In this document: positions 1-11,772 of the stretch, in pieces
How the letters are laid out: each line of letters begins with the position of its first letter
How positions within the stretch are numbered: the stretch's first letter is position 1
Source: Bilabrum cf. latius
Lineage: Eukaryota > Bigyra: Bicosoecida > Bigyra > Bicosoecida
NCBI GenBank assembly: GCA_965178125.1
Contig: OZ237743.1
Location: forward strand, 1 to 64,000
Length of the DNA: 64,000 bases
Direction: 5' to 3'
Program-made: the position numbers and the translations under genes
Notes under the pieces: generated by a model
What the model was told of the DNA's origin: nothing
What the model saw: the letters and a program-made list of their open reading frames with translations, nothing else
Database searches by the model: none

Positions 1-3000
1 GCTCAGCATCGCGGGCAAGAGCTTACGAACAAACTCGTCGTCCCGCTCGCGGGTGGCCTGCGATACCAGCTCAGCCACGTGCTGAAAGTCATGCTTAGTC
101 ATGGCAGCTTGCGTATCGCCTCTGGCACGAGCCCTGAACTGCACACTGCCCAGAGATGGGCTCATGAGCAGGCAGTTCACGTTCTCTTCATCCACTTGCA
201 TTGGGAAGACGAACTAGCTCCCCACCTGTCCGAAGCCCGGTACGGAGGAGATGTCGGCCACGGCATCACCCGCAAGTGCCATGGCATGACGCAGGCCCAG
301 CACGCTCGGAAACGCAGCGTGCATGTCGCCGCCACCTGCCATGAAGCCCAGGTCCATGGAGAGCAACACGGGGTCCTGGCACTGGATCTCTGGTCGATGT
401 TGCCCGAGCTCCGTCGCCATGCGGATGGCGTCCCTCCCGGCGGCAAGAGGGTCGACGAACACTACAGGGTGCCCGCCGTGGTCCGGAGGGTCCTCCTCAG
501 GCTCACCAGCGGCCGGAGCCTGTCGCAGCATCAGGGATCGCATCACAGCAACCGCCGCCTGGTTCTGGCCCCCGACGACCAGGATTCGGTAGATCGAGCA
601 CGCCAGGACCCCTTGGATCTTCAGTCCGTCAGGATATCTCAGCCTGTGGGGCAGATGGCTGACCTGGGTGGGATGCAGGGCCGCGTCCTCGCTCAGAACC
701 CGGAGCACTTCGCACAGGAAGTACCCGGGCCTGATGCGATGCCCGCCATCAGGCTCAGCAGTCCCACGCACGCCCATGTGACGGTCTCCAGGACTCAAAG
801 TCTCGGTGTGGGTGCTTCCGCGAGAGACACCGACGGGCGAGTCGGTTGCTACAATCGCGTACGATGCGGAGAGTCCCTGCGCCGTCGTGGCAGTCCTCGG
901 GGTCGACTGCACCATGAACTCGGGCCCGCGGTACCCCTCCTTCTCTCTCACGTAGTTGATGGCACCTGCGATGCCAATCAGGAGCGACTGCACGGCCTGG
1001 TCGAACGGCGTTCCAACGAGGCGCATTCCCTCCAGTCGCCGGATGTTCCAGCGCCTCGCGAGTGTGCGCAAGGAGGCCTGCTCTTCCTCAGACCCTGCGT
1101 GAGCAACGCCAAACACCCGAGCCACACCGCCCTCCGGTAGCACGACTCGCACCTCAGCCGCCCCCGCCAGGAGGACAGAGACCGAGACGTCGCCAGATCC
1201 GACCCCGCGCTGTTTGGGCATCATCGTGAGGTACTTGCGGAGCGTGGCACGTGCGGATTTCACGGCCCTGGCATTGCCTCGCACTGTGCCGGTGCTTCCC
1301 TCCAGGATCGCTTCAGCTTCCTCTAGCACCCCAACCTCCTCGCTGCTCTGGTGGAAGCGACGAGCTGCACTTCGAACGTCCGATGTCAGGGATTGGACGG
1401 TCACGTGGTCCCCTGCTGGTGCAGGGAGAGCGTGATGGATGCGGTGCAGCCGCAGCGGCTCCGAATCCACGCCCATGTTCTGGATCCCCATCGGTCCAAG
1501 GTACGCGACGTCGATGCGGGGTGAGTAGTACGCGCCGTGACTCCTCGGCGTGCCGGGATTGTCCCGCTCCTACGTGGGGATGTGCCGGTTGAAGACGATG
1601 CTGTAGCCGAGCCGGGGCCTGGATGAGCCGCTCGTGTCCACCTCGGTGCGCTGGTGCTGCTGCGTGGCCGACTGCACCCTGATCTGCCCCCCGTCCCTCT
1701 GCAGACCCCTGCGCCCGCAGAGGACCCCATCCTGCGTCGCCGAGTCGGCTCCAATCAGCACGTCGATGAGGCCGTAGGCTTGGTCCAGCGGCTCGTCCAG
1801 CAGGAGCCGTGACACCGGCCCCCCAAGCGCCAGCATGAACGGGCTGGTCTGCACCTCCTGGGAGGCTCCGGCGCCGGATAGGATCCCGACCACCTCCATG
1901 GCGTCGACATCGGAGAGCTCAGAGCGGACCGCCACGGGGGCCGCCATGCCGTCTGGTGGGTTCCGCAGCACATCCGGGGCGGCCTCCTGCTCCTCTTCAG
2001 GCTCGCCTTCCAGCTCGGCATCCGCAGCTCCGAAAGCCTCCGCGGCAGGATCTCCACCATCCGCTTCCTCGTCGCCACCTTGGTCTCCGTCCGAGTCCCA
2101 CTGGCCTTCCCTACCCCACTCGCCTTCCCCAGCCTCATACCCGGCATCTTCGTCGCCCTCTGCATGCTCCTCCGCCCCAGCCGGCTGCGCCGCCGGCCCC
2201 TCCTCCATCTCGTCCTCGTCCTCGTCCTCGTACATGAACGCTGGAGGCTGCTCGGAGAGCCCGACCGCGTCAAAGACCGTCTCGTCCACGCGGTTGTACT
2301 CGATGTAGTGATCCCACTCCGTGCGGAGCGGAGAGAGCTTGTGGCTGTGCAGCCCGGGCTCCGCCAGCATCGGAGACGGCCAGAAGCTGACCGCCACCGA
2401 AGCCAGCTTGCTCCGAATGAAGGCAGCCCCTTCCTCGTTCAGGTCTTCGCTCTCCAGCATCTTGGTGATGTCAGTCCAGCCAACGAGCTGCACGAGAAAG
2501 CGGCCGCGCCTCTGCGCGCGCTGCTCCACGCCGGCAGCATCAGTCTCGGCATGCAGGAGGCTGTCCACGACGACAACGGCGCGCCTCTGGTACGCCCACC
2601 AGCGCCGCATGCCTTGCATGGTCACCGTCTCCATCACTGGAGGTGCGAGCGCCCTCCACACCTCGGGAGGCAGCTCCTGCCTGCCAACGCAGGTCAGCAG
2701 GCCCTGCAGGGCCTGCACCGCCTCGTCGTCCACCTCCCATATGTGGTAGGCCAGCATGGGGTGCTGCGCGAGGTCGTCTGTCGCCTCGTGCATGCCGAAC
2801 CGGTACTCGGGCGGGAGGTTGACGGCCAGGGCCTCCTCTCCATGCGCTCCCCCAGGGTCGCCGACGACCAGGTTCCACGCCTGCACGGGTGGCGCACCGA
2901 CCTCCCCTCCGGCGTCTGGGCCTGCGCCACCGCCTTGGGCGCCGGCTGCCTCTGCACCGGCAGCGAACACGACTCCGGGGATGGGCAGCTCGGGCGCTCC

Positions 3001-3780
3001 TCCCTCTGCCCCGAAGAGCGGTTGCTGGCCCTGAGCATCCCAGACCATGGCCTGCCGAGCTGCCTGGGTGGCCGCGTGGGCGGCTTGGCGCCCGAGGAAG
3101 ATGGCCTGGACCGCTTCTGGGGGCTCGTCGTCCTCCATCGCGTCCTCCCCTGCGCCGACCCCGGCCAGGACGGGCACCTCGGCGAGAGGCACGGGCCCAG
3201 GGACGAGTTGGTGCTGGGCAGCCTGGGCAGCTGGCTGCTGCTCGGCTGCTGGAGGGGCCGGACCGACGCCGGCTGGCCCACCTGCAGGCTCCTGCTGGGG
3301 CTCCGGGATCGGGAGGAAGGCGTCGGCATCGCCAGCTGGCGGCTCGGGCTGCAGGCCTCCTGGGACCGGCAGGTTGGCACCCGGACCAGCGGGGTGCTGG
3401 GGCGGGGCGGCGGGCATCGCCTGCTGGCCAGCAGCAAGAGCTGCACCCGGTGGTGGTTGTTGGGCGCCCTCTTGCTGCTGGTGCTGGGGCTCCGGAGCAT
3501 GCTCGCCGATGGCTGGGACGGGGGCCGGCAGGCCTGCCGCATCGCCCCCCCCGGCGGCATGACCGCCTGGCGCTGGCCCCACCTGGGCCGGGATCTGGGC
3601 CTGCGCCTCGCCGGCCGGCGGGCCAGGCAGGGCGGCACCTCCTGGTTGAAGTGGCCCTGGGACTCCGATGCGCACGCGATGCGGGTTCTGGGCGTAGCCC
3701 TTCGCGCGGCGGTCCAGGAAGGCCCGGAGGTAATCGAGAGCCTTCACATGCTTGGTGGCGTCGTACGTGGACTGCGCCAT
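1..3780 (-). CDS. Unknown large protein, 3' end beyond the window
   Basis: With TAG as sense the frame stays open from the ATG at 3780 to the left edge, 1,260 codons. It crosses TAG at 1570-1572 and 214-216 and no TAA or TGA. The first ~45 residues look helical and basic. About 250 residues rich in Pro, Ala, Gln and Gly follow. Next comes a more folded-looking stretch with Trp and Tyr (around 2300-2800), an acidic Glu/Asp cluster near 2050-2240, and a mixed-composition region that runs off the edge. I recognise no domain. It diverges from the gene at 4673 and lies on the outer side of the telomere array, so it could belong to a subtelomeric family or a mobile element; that is inference only. 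Confidence 0.6.
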
Positions 3781-3811
3781 GACCAGACTGCGGACAGAGA
3801 TGCCACAAGGA

Positions 3812-3822
3812 TATATAATATA
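3812..3822 (-). promoter_or_regulatory. TATA-like sequence upstream of the 3780 start
   Basis: TATATAATATA lies about 32 nt upstream of the minus-strand ATG at 3780, in the divergent spacer between two genes. It fits a core promoter element by position and composition only. The spacer is locally AT-rich, so a chance match is possible. Confidence 0.3.
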
Positions 3823-4350
3823 CTTGGGATGTGATTAGTATGATGGTACGATGCGTTGTTCCCTGGTGGCGCACTCGTCACGGCGGTGCCGCGCATCAGG
3901 TTCCGCAACCTGATCCGGGCCACCACAAATGTTGTCGCAGCACACCTACCGCAAGCAAAGTGAGCATTGGGCGCGCAGCCTATATATCGCCGCGCAATTG
4001 TTTGCAGTATGTTATATTATTTGATAATATGCGCGAGATTAGTTCCAACGAGTGCTTGCCGTCGCGCAATTGAGGCAAACGTCTGAACCACGTTGCAGCA
4101 AGCGCATTGCGCAAGGCAATCCCCACGCATACCCCATCGATTTGACTCACGTTTGCTTTAGGGTTGTATGCACAATATGCTATAGTAGCTATATGCCAAG
4201 TATGCGCCTCTGCAATTGAATACAAGGAGCGCAATATGAGTGTTTCTGATTTCGCGCTGCTCGTTGGGTGAACGGGTAGGTTTCGGCGTGACAAGTGCAA
4301 GTTGCGTGCACTTTTGATGCGAATCTGTAATTTTTTTTCGGTTTCGCGTG

Positions 4351-4444
4351 GGTTGCTGTGGTGGTGTAGTGGTATTGCGTACGGTTGGTAATCGCACCCC
4401 GGCCTACCCCCGAGGTTCGATTCCCGTTGGGGCGATCTTTTTTT
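4351..4444 (+). ncRNA. tRNA-like Pol III element (A box, B box, T run)
   Basis: TGGTGTAGTGG at 4362-4372 resembles a tRNA A box, GGTTCGATTCC at 4414-4424 matches the B-box consensus, and a run of seven T follows at 4438-4444. The spacing is right for a tRNA or a tRNA-derived SINE. I could not fold a good cloverleaf: the 5' and 3' ends do not form an acceptor stem, and the T and anticodon stems are poor. It is therefore more likely a tRNA-derived repeat or pseudo-tRNA than a working tRNA. Further T-rich tracts follow at 4445-4452 and around 4550. I see nothing else in the 3781-4672 spacer except a small inverted repeat at 3895-3914. Confidence 0.25.
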
Positions 4445-4672
4445 AATTTTTTTTCTGGGCTGGGGTCCGTTCCCCCCACGACTGGGGGATCGACCCAACA
4501 TCATGGGTCCCAGGTCTGAGACCGAGTGCGCGGGGTTATGTGGGTGCCTTTTTTTTTTTTTTTGCCCTCGAGCTTGTCCAGGAGTAACCCTGGGTCTCGT
4601 GCCCGTGTTCCCTGTCGCATCCAAGCACCTGTTCGTGACCTCACCCGTGTTCCCCTGGCACCGCAGAGTACT

Positions 4673-6211
4673 ATGGCCGCCGCAAAGAGCTACAGCGCCA
4701 AGCACACCAAGGCATCTCGCCCTGTCGTGGCCTCCCTGGCTTCAGGCGTCGACACTTCCGCGGCCAAGCAGATCCTGCTTATCTCCCTCGTGGGCCTCCA
4801 CCAGGATTGCGGGCTGCTCTGCGGATCTTCGGAGCACTACGAAGGGACCAAGAGGGAGGGCATCAGGGCCTGCGTGGATGCCATGCTGGCGCTGGATGAG
4901 TTTGAGGTGCCATTTGGCGTGCTCACAGCGCTGAACAGCCGCCTGTGCCCAGACGCGTCAGCCAGCAGCTCCGACTGGCCAGGCTTTCGGAAGATGAAGC
5001 AGCTTCTCACGGCTCTGCGCGAGTGTGGCTACTCCACCACCACAAACCCATTCTTCAAGGCAGGCTTAGACGGCTTGCGCAGGCGCTTCAAGAACGTGCT
5101 CAAGTTCATCTGCGATAATGGAGCTGGGACGGCCTCTGTACGTGCACGCGGAGGCATGGAGGCTGTATTCATAGAGGTGTTCGACATGGCAGTCAAGGAC
5201 TCTGCCGGGGCTGCAGCAGGAGATCAAGGTGGCTCTTCGGGAGCCGCTGCTACCTCGCCGAGTGGGGCATCCCGTGCTCGGAAGGGCAAACGGAGTGCCA
5301 TGGACGACGACGACGATGAGGACGAGGACAACCCCGACAACAATGTGAAGGGCCAGAGGGCCTACACGGCCCGGAAAGCACGGGGTGAGCCGGATACAGA
5401 CGGCTCAGAGTCCAGCGACTCATCGACCGAGCGACTGAACAACGATCTTCTCAGAGCCAAGCGAGAGGCGGAGGCCGAGAGAAAGGCCAAGGCAAAGGCC
5501 AAGGCAAAGGCCAGGACCAAGGCCGCGGGCAAGTCGAAGGGCAAGTCGAAGGGCAAGTCGAAGGGCAAGGCGAAGGGCAAGGGTGCACAACCGGCAGAGT
5601 CAAAGGGCAAGAAGGCGGCTGAGGCTGAGCCGCGGGCATAGAGGCAGCCCGAGCGACCGGCAGTCGTCCAACCAGGCAATGGCAGAGGAGCACGCCGCGC
5701 CGTTGAACAGGAGAAAAGGGGAGCAAGTGGCGCAAGGAGTGGAGCAGCAGCATCACTGCCTCGTCAGGACTCTGACGAAGATGAAGAGGACATCGGTGGT
5801 CGGTACCGCGCAGACGCAGCTGGAGAGCAGGACGAGGACGACGCTCCAATGGGGTTTGAGCAGCAGGACGAGGAGGATGAGGAGCAGCTGGTTGAGGAAG
5901 AAGAAAACGACGGCCAGAACCAGCAAGACGACTCTGACAACAACAGTGGAATGGAGGACACCGCCTTCACCGACTAGCAGCGGCACCTGGTGGACCGCAT
6001 CCTTGCTGCCTGCGATGACAGCGCGATGGGCGTCAGCCGGACTCTCAAAGACATGCGCGAGGACGTGGAGGCAACAATTGAAGAGAGGGACCGCGAGTTG
6101 GAAATGTTCGCAAACCTGATGACGGCCCTCGAGAAGACGGCGAAAGGAGATCTCAATGCGGCAGACGTCGACGCTGTGGAAGCGCTCCTAGCAGCTTTCG
6201 GTGACGAGTGA
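4673..6211 (+). CDS. Unknown 512-residue protein with Lys-rich and acidic tracts
   Basis: The frame runs from the ATG at 4673 to TGA at 6209-6211, reading through TAG at 5639 and 5974. Residues ~1-190 look globular and helical. Then come a Ser/Asp-rich linker, a Lys/Ala/Gly/Ser tract around residues 255-310 built from short KAK and KSKG repeats, and an acidic Glu/Gln/Asp region around 365-430. A charged helical C-terminus of about 75 residues follows. The basic and acidic blocks suggest nucleic-acid or chromatin contact, but no family is recognised. An upstream in-frame extension to 4526 exists; I chose 4673 because the sequence before it is T-rich and non-coding in character. Confidence 0.6.
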
Positions 6212-6464
6212 GAGGCAGGCAGGGGGACGGCAATTGAGGTCAGTGGCAGCTGGGCCAGCTTGTGAGAGGAGTTTGCCAAAGTGTCTGCCATTGACCCATT
6301 CGGACGCAGCATTAGGAGCCGGGAGGCATTCTGTTGAGTCTTGACGTGTCAACCAGTTAATACCTTAGATCAAAGCAATCCACACAGCAAATACAACTGT
6401 CATGTACACCATACCCATTCTACAATTGACAGATAAACCATGCATATTGAATAAACATGCAAAT

Positions 6465-7694
6465 CTTCATACACCCATATCGGCGCCGCGCGGCCAGAAC
6501 GGAACCTGGGGAACATTTGGCCCATGTTGTGCTCCCAGGCCGTCCCGATGCAGTTTGAACGGTCTTCATATCACCTGTAGTTGCCGAGATCGTAGCACGT
6601 CGTTTTTCGGTGTGAAATTCTTCATACACCCATATCGGCGCCGCGCGGCCAGAACGGAACCTGGGGAACATTTGGCCCATGTTGTGCCCCCAGGCCGTCC
6701 CGATGCAGTTTGAACGGTCTTCATATCACCTGTAGTTGCCGAGATCGTAGCACGTCGTTTTTCGGTGTGAAATTCTTCATACACCCATATCGGCGCCGCG
6801 CGGCCAGAACGGAACCTGGGGAACATTTGGCCCATGTTGTGCCCCCAGGCCGTCCCGATGCAGTTTGAACGGTCTTCATATCACCTGTAGTTGCCGAGAT
6901 CGTAGCACGTCGTTTTTCGGTGTGAAATTCTTCATACACCCATATCGGCGCCGCGCGGCCAGAACGGAACCTGGGGAACATTTGGCCCATGTTGTGCCCC
7001 CAGGCCGTCCCGATGCAGTTTGAACGGTCTTCATATCACCTGTAGTTGCCGAGATCGTAGCACGTCGTTTTTCGGTGTGAAATTCTTCATACACCCATAT
7101 CGGCGCCGCGCGGCCAGAACGGAACCTGGGGAACATTTGGCCCATGTTGTGCCCCCAGGCCGTCCCGATGCAGTTTGAACGGTCTTCATATCACCTGTAG
7201 TTGCCGAGATCGTAGCACGTCGTTTTTCGGTGTGAAATTCTTCATACACCCATATCGGCGCCGCGCGGCCAGAACGGAACCTGGGGAACATTTGGCCCAT
7301 GTTGTGCCCCCAGGCCGTCCCGATGCAGTTTGAACGGTCTTCATATCACCTGTAGTTGCCGAGATCGTAGCACGTCGTTTTTCGGTGTGAAATTCTTCAT
7401 ACACCCATATCGGCGCCGCGCGGCCAGAACGGAACCTGGGGAACATTTGGCCCATGTTGTGCCCCCAGGCCGTCCCGATGCAGTTTGAACGGTCTTCATA
7501 TCACCTGTAGTTGCCGAGATCGTAGCACGTCGTTTTTCGGTGTGAAATTCTTCATACACCCATATCGGCGCCGCGCGGCCAGAACGGAACCTGGGGAACA
7601 TTTGGCCCATGTTGTGCCCCCAGGCCGTCCCGATGCAGTTTGAACGGTCTTCATATCACCTGTAGTTACCGAGATCGTAGCACGTCGTTTTTCG
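6465..7694. repeat. 155-bp satellite, eight tandem copies
   Basis: The unit repeats with a 155-bp period, copies starting near 6465, 6620, 6775, 6930, 7085, 7240, 7395 and 7550. The internal copies are essentially identical. The first copy carries a small difference near 6532 and the last breaks off at 7694, about 60 bp before the telomere repeats. The near-identity implies recent amplification or homogenisation. The antisense frames give identical 89-residue readings that simply mirror the repeat, so I do not call them genes. Confidence 0.97.
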
Positions 7695-7754
7695 ACAAAT
7701 ATTGAAGATGAAAATATTTTTTCCCCGACCCTGTCCCTGACTTTATATTAGATA

Positions 7755-9224
7755 CCCTAACCCTAACCCTAACCCTAACCCTAACCCTAACCCTAACCCT
7801 AACCCTAACCCTAACCCTAACCCTAACCCTAACCCTAACCCTAACCCTAACCCTAACCCTAACCCTAACCCTAACCCTAACCCTAACCCTAACCCTAACC
7901 CTAACCCTAACCCTAACCCTAACCCTAACCCTAACCCTAACCCTAACCCTAACCCTAACCCTAACCCTAACCCTAACCCTAACCCTAACCCTAACCCTAA
8001 CCCTAACCCTAACCCTAACCCTAACCCTAACCCTAACCCTAACCCTAACCCTAACCCTAACCCTAACCCTAACCCTAACCCTAACCCTAACCCTAACCCT
8101 AACCCTAACCCTAACCCTAACCCTAACCCTAACCCTAACCCTAACCCTAACCCTAACCCTAACCCTAACCCTAACCCTAACCCTAACCCTAACCCTAACC
8201 CTAACCCTAACCCTAACCCTAACCCTAACCCTAACCCTAACCCTAACCCTAACCCTAACCCTAACCCTAACCCTAACCCTAACCCTAACCCTAACCCTAA
8301 CCCTAACCCTAACCCTAACCCTAACCCTAACCCTAACCCTAACCCTAACCCTAACCCTAACCCTAACCCTAACCCTAACCCTAACCCTAACCCTAACCCT
8401 AACCCTAACCCTAACCCTAACCCTAACCCTAACCCTAACCCTAACCCTAACCCTAACCCTAACCCTAACCCTAACCCTAACCCTAACCCTAACCCTAACC
8501 CTAACCCTAACCCTAACCCTAACCCTAACCCTAACCCTAACCCTAACCCTAACCCTAACCCTAACCCTAACCCTAACCCTAACCCTAACCCTAACCCTAA
8601 CCCTAACCCTAACCCTAACCCTAACCCTAACCCTAACCCTAACCCTAACCCTAACCCTAACCCTAACCCTAACCCTAACCCTAACCCTAACCCTAACCCT
8701 AACCCTAACCCTAACCCTAACCCTAACCCTAACCCTAACCCTAACCCTAACCCTAACCCTAACCCTAACCCTAACCCTAACCCTAACCCTAACCCTAACC
8801 CTAACCCTAACCCTAACCCTAACCCTAACCCTAACCCTAACCCTAACCCTAACCCTAACCCTAACCCTAACCCTAACCCTAACCCTAACCCTAACCCTAA
8901 CCCTAACCCTAACCCTAACCCTAACCCTAACCCTAACCCTAACCCTAACCCTAACCCTAACCCTAACCCTAACCCTAACCCTAACCCTAACCCTAACCCT
9001 AACCCTAACCCTAACCCTAACCCTAACCCTAACCCTAACCCTAACCCTAACCCTAACCCTAACCCTAACCCTAACCCTAACCCTAACCCTAACCCTAACC
9101 CTAACCCTAACCCTAACCCTAACCCTAACCCTAACCCTAACCCTAACCCTAACCCTAACCCTAACCCTAACCCTAACCCTAACCCTAACCCTAACCCTAA
9201 CCCTAACCCTAACCCTAACCCTAA
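7755..9224. repeat. Telomere array, 245 perfect CCCTAA units
   Basis: The 1,470 bp are exactly 245 copies of CCCTAA, with no variant unit seen, followed by a degenerate CCTAAA at 9225. On the plus strand the C-rich orientation is that of a left chromosome end, so the array caps the DNA to its right. The 155-bp satellite and genes on its left lie where no DNA should be. The left junction reads TTAGATACCCTAA. Confidence 0.97.
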
Positions 9225-9232
9225 CCTAAAAC

Positions 9233-9392
9233 GGTGGATGAGGCCATAGCGTGTGTGATCGGTCGATGAGTGGGTAGGGCGGTGGATGAGGCCATAGCGT
9301 GTGTGATCGGTCGATGAGTGGGTAGGGCGGTGGATGAGGCCATGGCGTGTGTGAAAGTACTGGGTCGATGAGTGGGTAGGGCGGTGGATGCG
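9233..9392. repeat. 48-bp subtelomeric minisatellite, about 3.3 copies
   Basis: Units beginning GGTGGATG start at 9233, 9281, 9329 and 9383. The first two are 48 bp; the third is 54 bp because of a six-base insertion; the fourth diverges after about ten bases. It directly abuts the telomere array on the chromosome side. Confidence 0.9.
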
Positions 9393-10143
9393 GCAACATT
9401 TTTTTGTGTTTGTTGTTGTCGTGGGTTGCAGTAGAGGAGATGAGTCATGCCCTGGAAGGGAGCGTTGAGGGTTCTATATTTGTTGGTGAATTTGCTTGAA
9501 CATCAGGATTGAAGTAATGGGGAGTCAAGATGGTCCAGAAGTCGACGGTCAGGAGTTTGAGAGGAACAAGAGAGAGAGACAAATACAAGTGATGACAGTG
9601 CGGTGGCACTAGGACAGTACAACGTCTGGAAGGGGGCTCCAGGTGTCAGGCACAAGGAAAACGCGAGTGGCAGCGGTTTGCTGGCCATACAGCCCGCTGA
9701 AGAGGCCAACAGGCGGGTGGATGGATAGGACGCATGGCACGTCGGCCTGTACATGCAAGCTGAGAGGATAGAGTTATGGTGGTGATACAGGAAGCACAAG
9801 TACCTTAGGGCAGGGAACGGTATCGGGAAGCCGTACAGCAACGAGACCAGTCAAAGTGCACGGATAAAGTGGTGGTTATTCGTAGTAACAGAGGCACACC
9901 GCATCCGGGATTCAGGCTGGTGAAGCGCCAGTCGTCCGGGGTTGGAAAGTCTAGTGGGTCCGTGGGACCTGGCCGGTTTTCTCCTTAAGGTTAACTAGCA
10001 GAGATTGCAACAGGGCCAATGAGTGTGGTTGAAAGAACAAATGTGATCTAGAGGTTCAATAACAGCAGTGTATACGAGTCGTTTGGCATCAATCCATGGA
10101 ACTGCGTGGAACTGCTAACGACTCGCATGGTGGTGTAACCAGG
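9393..10143. other. Subtelomeric spacer, no gene seen
   Basis: I find no coding frame with supportable composition or homology on either strand, even with TAG read as sense. The longest frame (minus strand, 9503-9841) is Ser/Pro/Leu-rich with no features and is rejected. Confidence 0.5.
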
Positions 10144-11121
10144 TCAGTTGGTGCCCTTTGCTGGGATGGATGACATCATGGTTATGGACGTGGTTCCGGA
10201 TCCCAGCTTGGCTGCACGGTCATCAGCGTCAGTTAGGATTAGACCGACGGCGAGTGAGACAGAGACTAGCAGAGCCGTTATGATAGACACGATCACCCCA
10301 GTAGCCACAGTGCTGCGGATGCTGGGGCCTTCCTCGTCCGGCTTGGCGGGCGGGGTGTACGTGGATGCCCCCCTGGCTGGCTCGTCTGGGATGTTCTCCT
10401 CCGCAAGCGCATCCTCCAGCTGAGTGGAGATGTCCTCAGCGTATTGCGCCACATCCTTGATGAACTGGATGGTGTCTGCGATTTCATCCGAGTCCACTTC
10501 GAGCTGGGTGAGTACCGTGCGGATGGCCCGGTCGGCGTCGCCCCCGGCGACTGCCTCCGCAATGGGCTGCACTGCCCTAGACAGGTTGACCATGGGGAAT
10601 CCCATAGTGTTTTCCACCGTGGCGGGAATATCTAGCAGCGCGTACTGGTCGATGGTGGGCGCGTCCGGGCGCCGCATAGAGGCAAACACATCTGCGAGAC
10701 CTTTTTCCACGGTTTCGAATGCCCGCAGCACCTTGTCTGCGATCTCCTCGACCTCGGCATCGACCCCTTCGATCTAGAACTGGGTGTAACTCCGGTCGAA
10801 CTGGATGTCCTTGGCTGCGGCTGCAAGCTTGCCAGCCCGCTCGGTGGCCCAGCTCCAGTCGTGCGTTGCGGCAGACTGCACAGTTGCTAGTGCAGATCCC
10901 ACGGCAAAGACTCCCATGGATGCCATTGCCCGCTGGCCGGAGCTCACGACGTATGCCTCCATCGTTGCAACGAGCTAGTCCGGGTCGAACAGGACGTCAA
11001 GCATCTCGGTGGAAATCTTGCTGGTGGGGAAAGCATCAGTCACTGCATGGATACGTACGATAGTTAGCAATACAAAAATGAAAATCGGGTGACTTTTCAA
11101 CGAATTTATTGGCTGTTTCAT
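10144..11121 (-). CDS. Predicted type I membrane protein, unknown
   Basis: From the ATG at 11121 to TGA at 10144-10146 the frame encodes 325 residues, reading through TAG at 10975 and 10774. Residues ~11-27 are hydrophobic after a basic start, as in a signal peptide. The middle is helical and acidic with repeated Val/Ile/Leu spacing, compatible with coiled coil. A Pro-rich linker leads to a single hydrophobic segment (about residues 270-297) and a short tail. The topology suggests a secreted ectodomain anchored at the C-terminus. No family is recognised. Being the first gene inside the telomere, it could be a variable surface protein; that is inference from position only. Confidence 0.65.
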
Positions 11122-11772
11122 GGCGAGCACATGGCGAGAATGTCTCCTGCTGTAGTACCGGCTCAGAATGCCACATGCCAGAAGAGTATCCAACTAGTTC
11201 GATTAAGGGTGATTCACTTGCTACAACGACTAAGTCAGGCAGCTAGCACCTTTATCACTCAATCTCACCCAGGTTCAAGGCATTTAGAATAGTCAAGAGC
11301 AGTCCGCAGGAAGCGATACCTACGAATACGACCATTGATATCGAAATATGGCCCAGTATCTTGTGTACAGACGGCATTCTTCTACTTTTTGCAGTGTTTA
11401 GTGAGGGCGTGGCTTTTCGCGCGATTCTCTACGATCCTAGATCCTGGTGACATCGGATCTAATCACTAGATCTGGAACCAGGATATGTCTGACCAGGATC
11501 GGATCTTGTGTGGATCTGGAACCAGCGTTCACGGGACATGTAATTGCAGTTTTGATACTTGTACACTAGAGAACCAGTCCCCTTGTTGCAACCATGGTCA
11601 ATGCAGGCGTGCCTGCACCCAGTCTCGGGCTGCCGAGCAATTGCTTCGACTCTCCACCGCACAATCCGGAAATCGACTTCCGCGGCAAAGACTGGGTGGT
11701 AGAACACTCCGATGGAAATTAAGGAGTAAATAACGAAATGATACTAGTCGTGCAACTTTCACCAGCCCGCAA
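11122..11772. other. Intergenic, no gene seen
   Basis: This stretch is about 650 bp and AT-richer than the neighbouring genes. Short frames on both strands show no domain or sensible composition. It holds the promoter region of the 11121 gene and the 3' flank of the 11773-16494 gene. Confidence 0.5.

Noticed and set aside
2080-3834. Long plus-strand frames (584 and 297 residues) opposite the left gene
   Set aside because: Gly/Arg/Leu-rich antisense shadows of a GC-rich gene; the minus strand has an uninterrupted 1,260-codon frame.
6566-7610. Series of identical 89-residue minus-strand frames
   Set aside because: They repeat every 155 bp and simply mirror the satellite unit; no sign of selection on protein.
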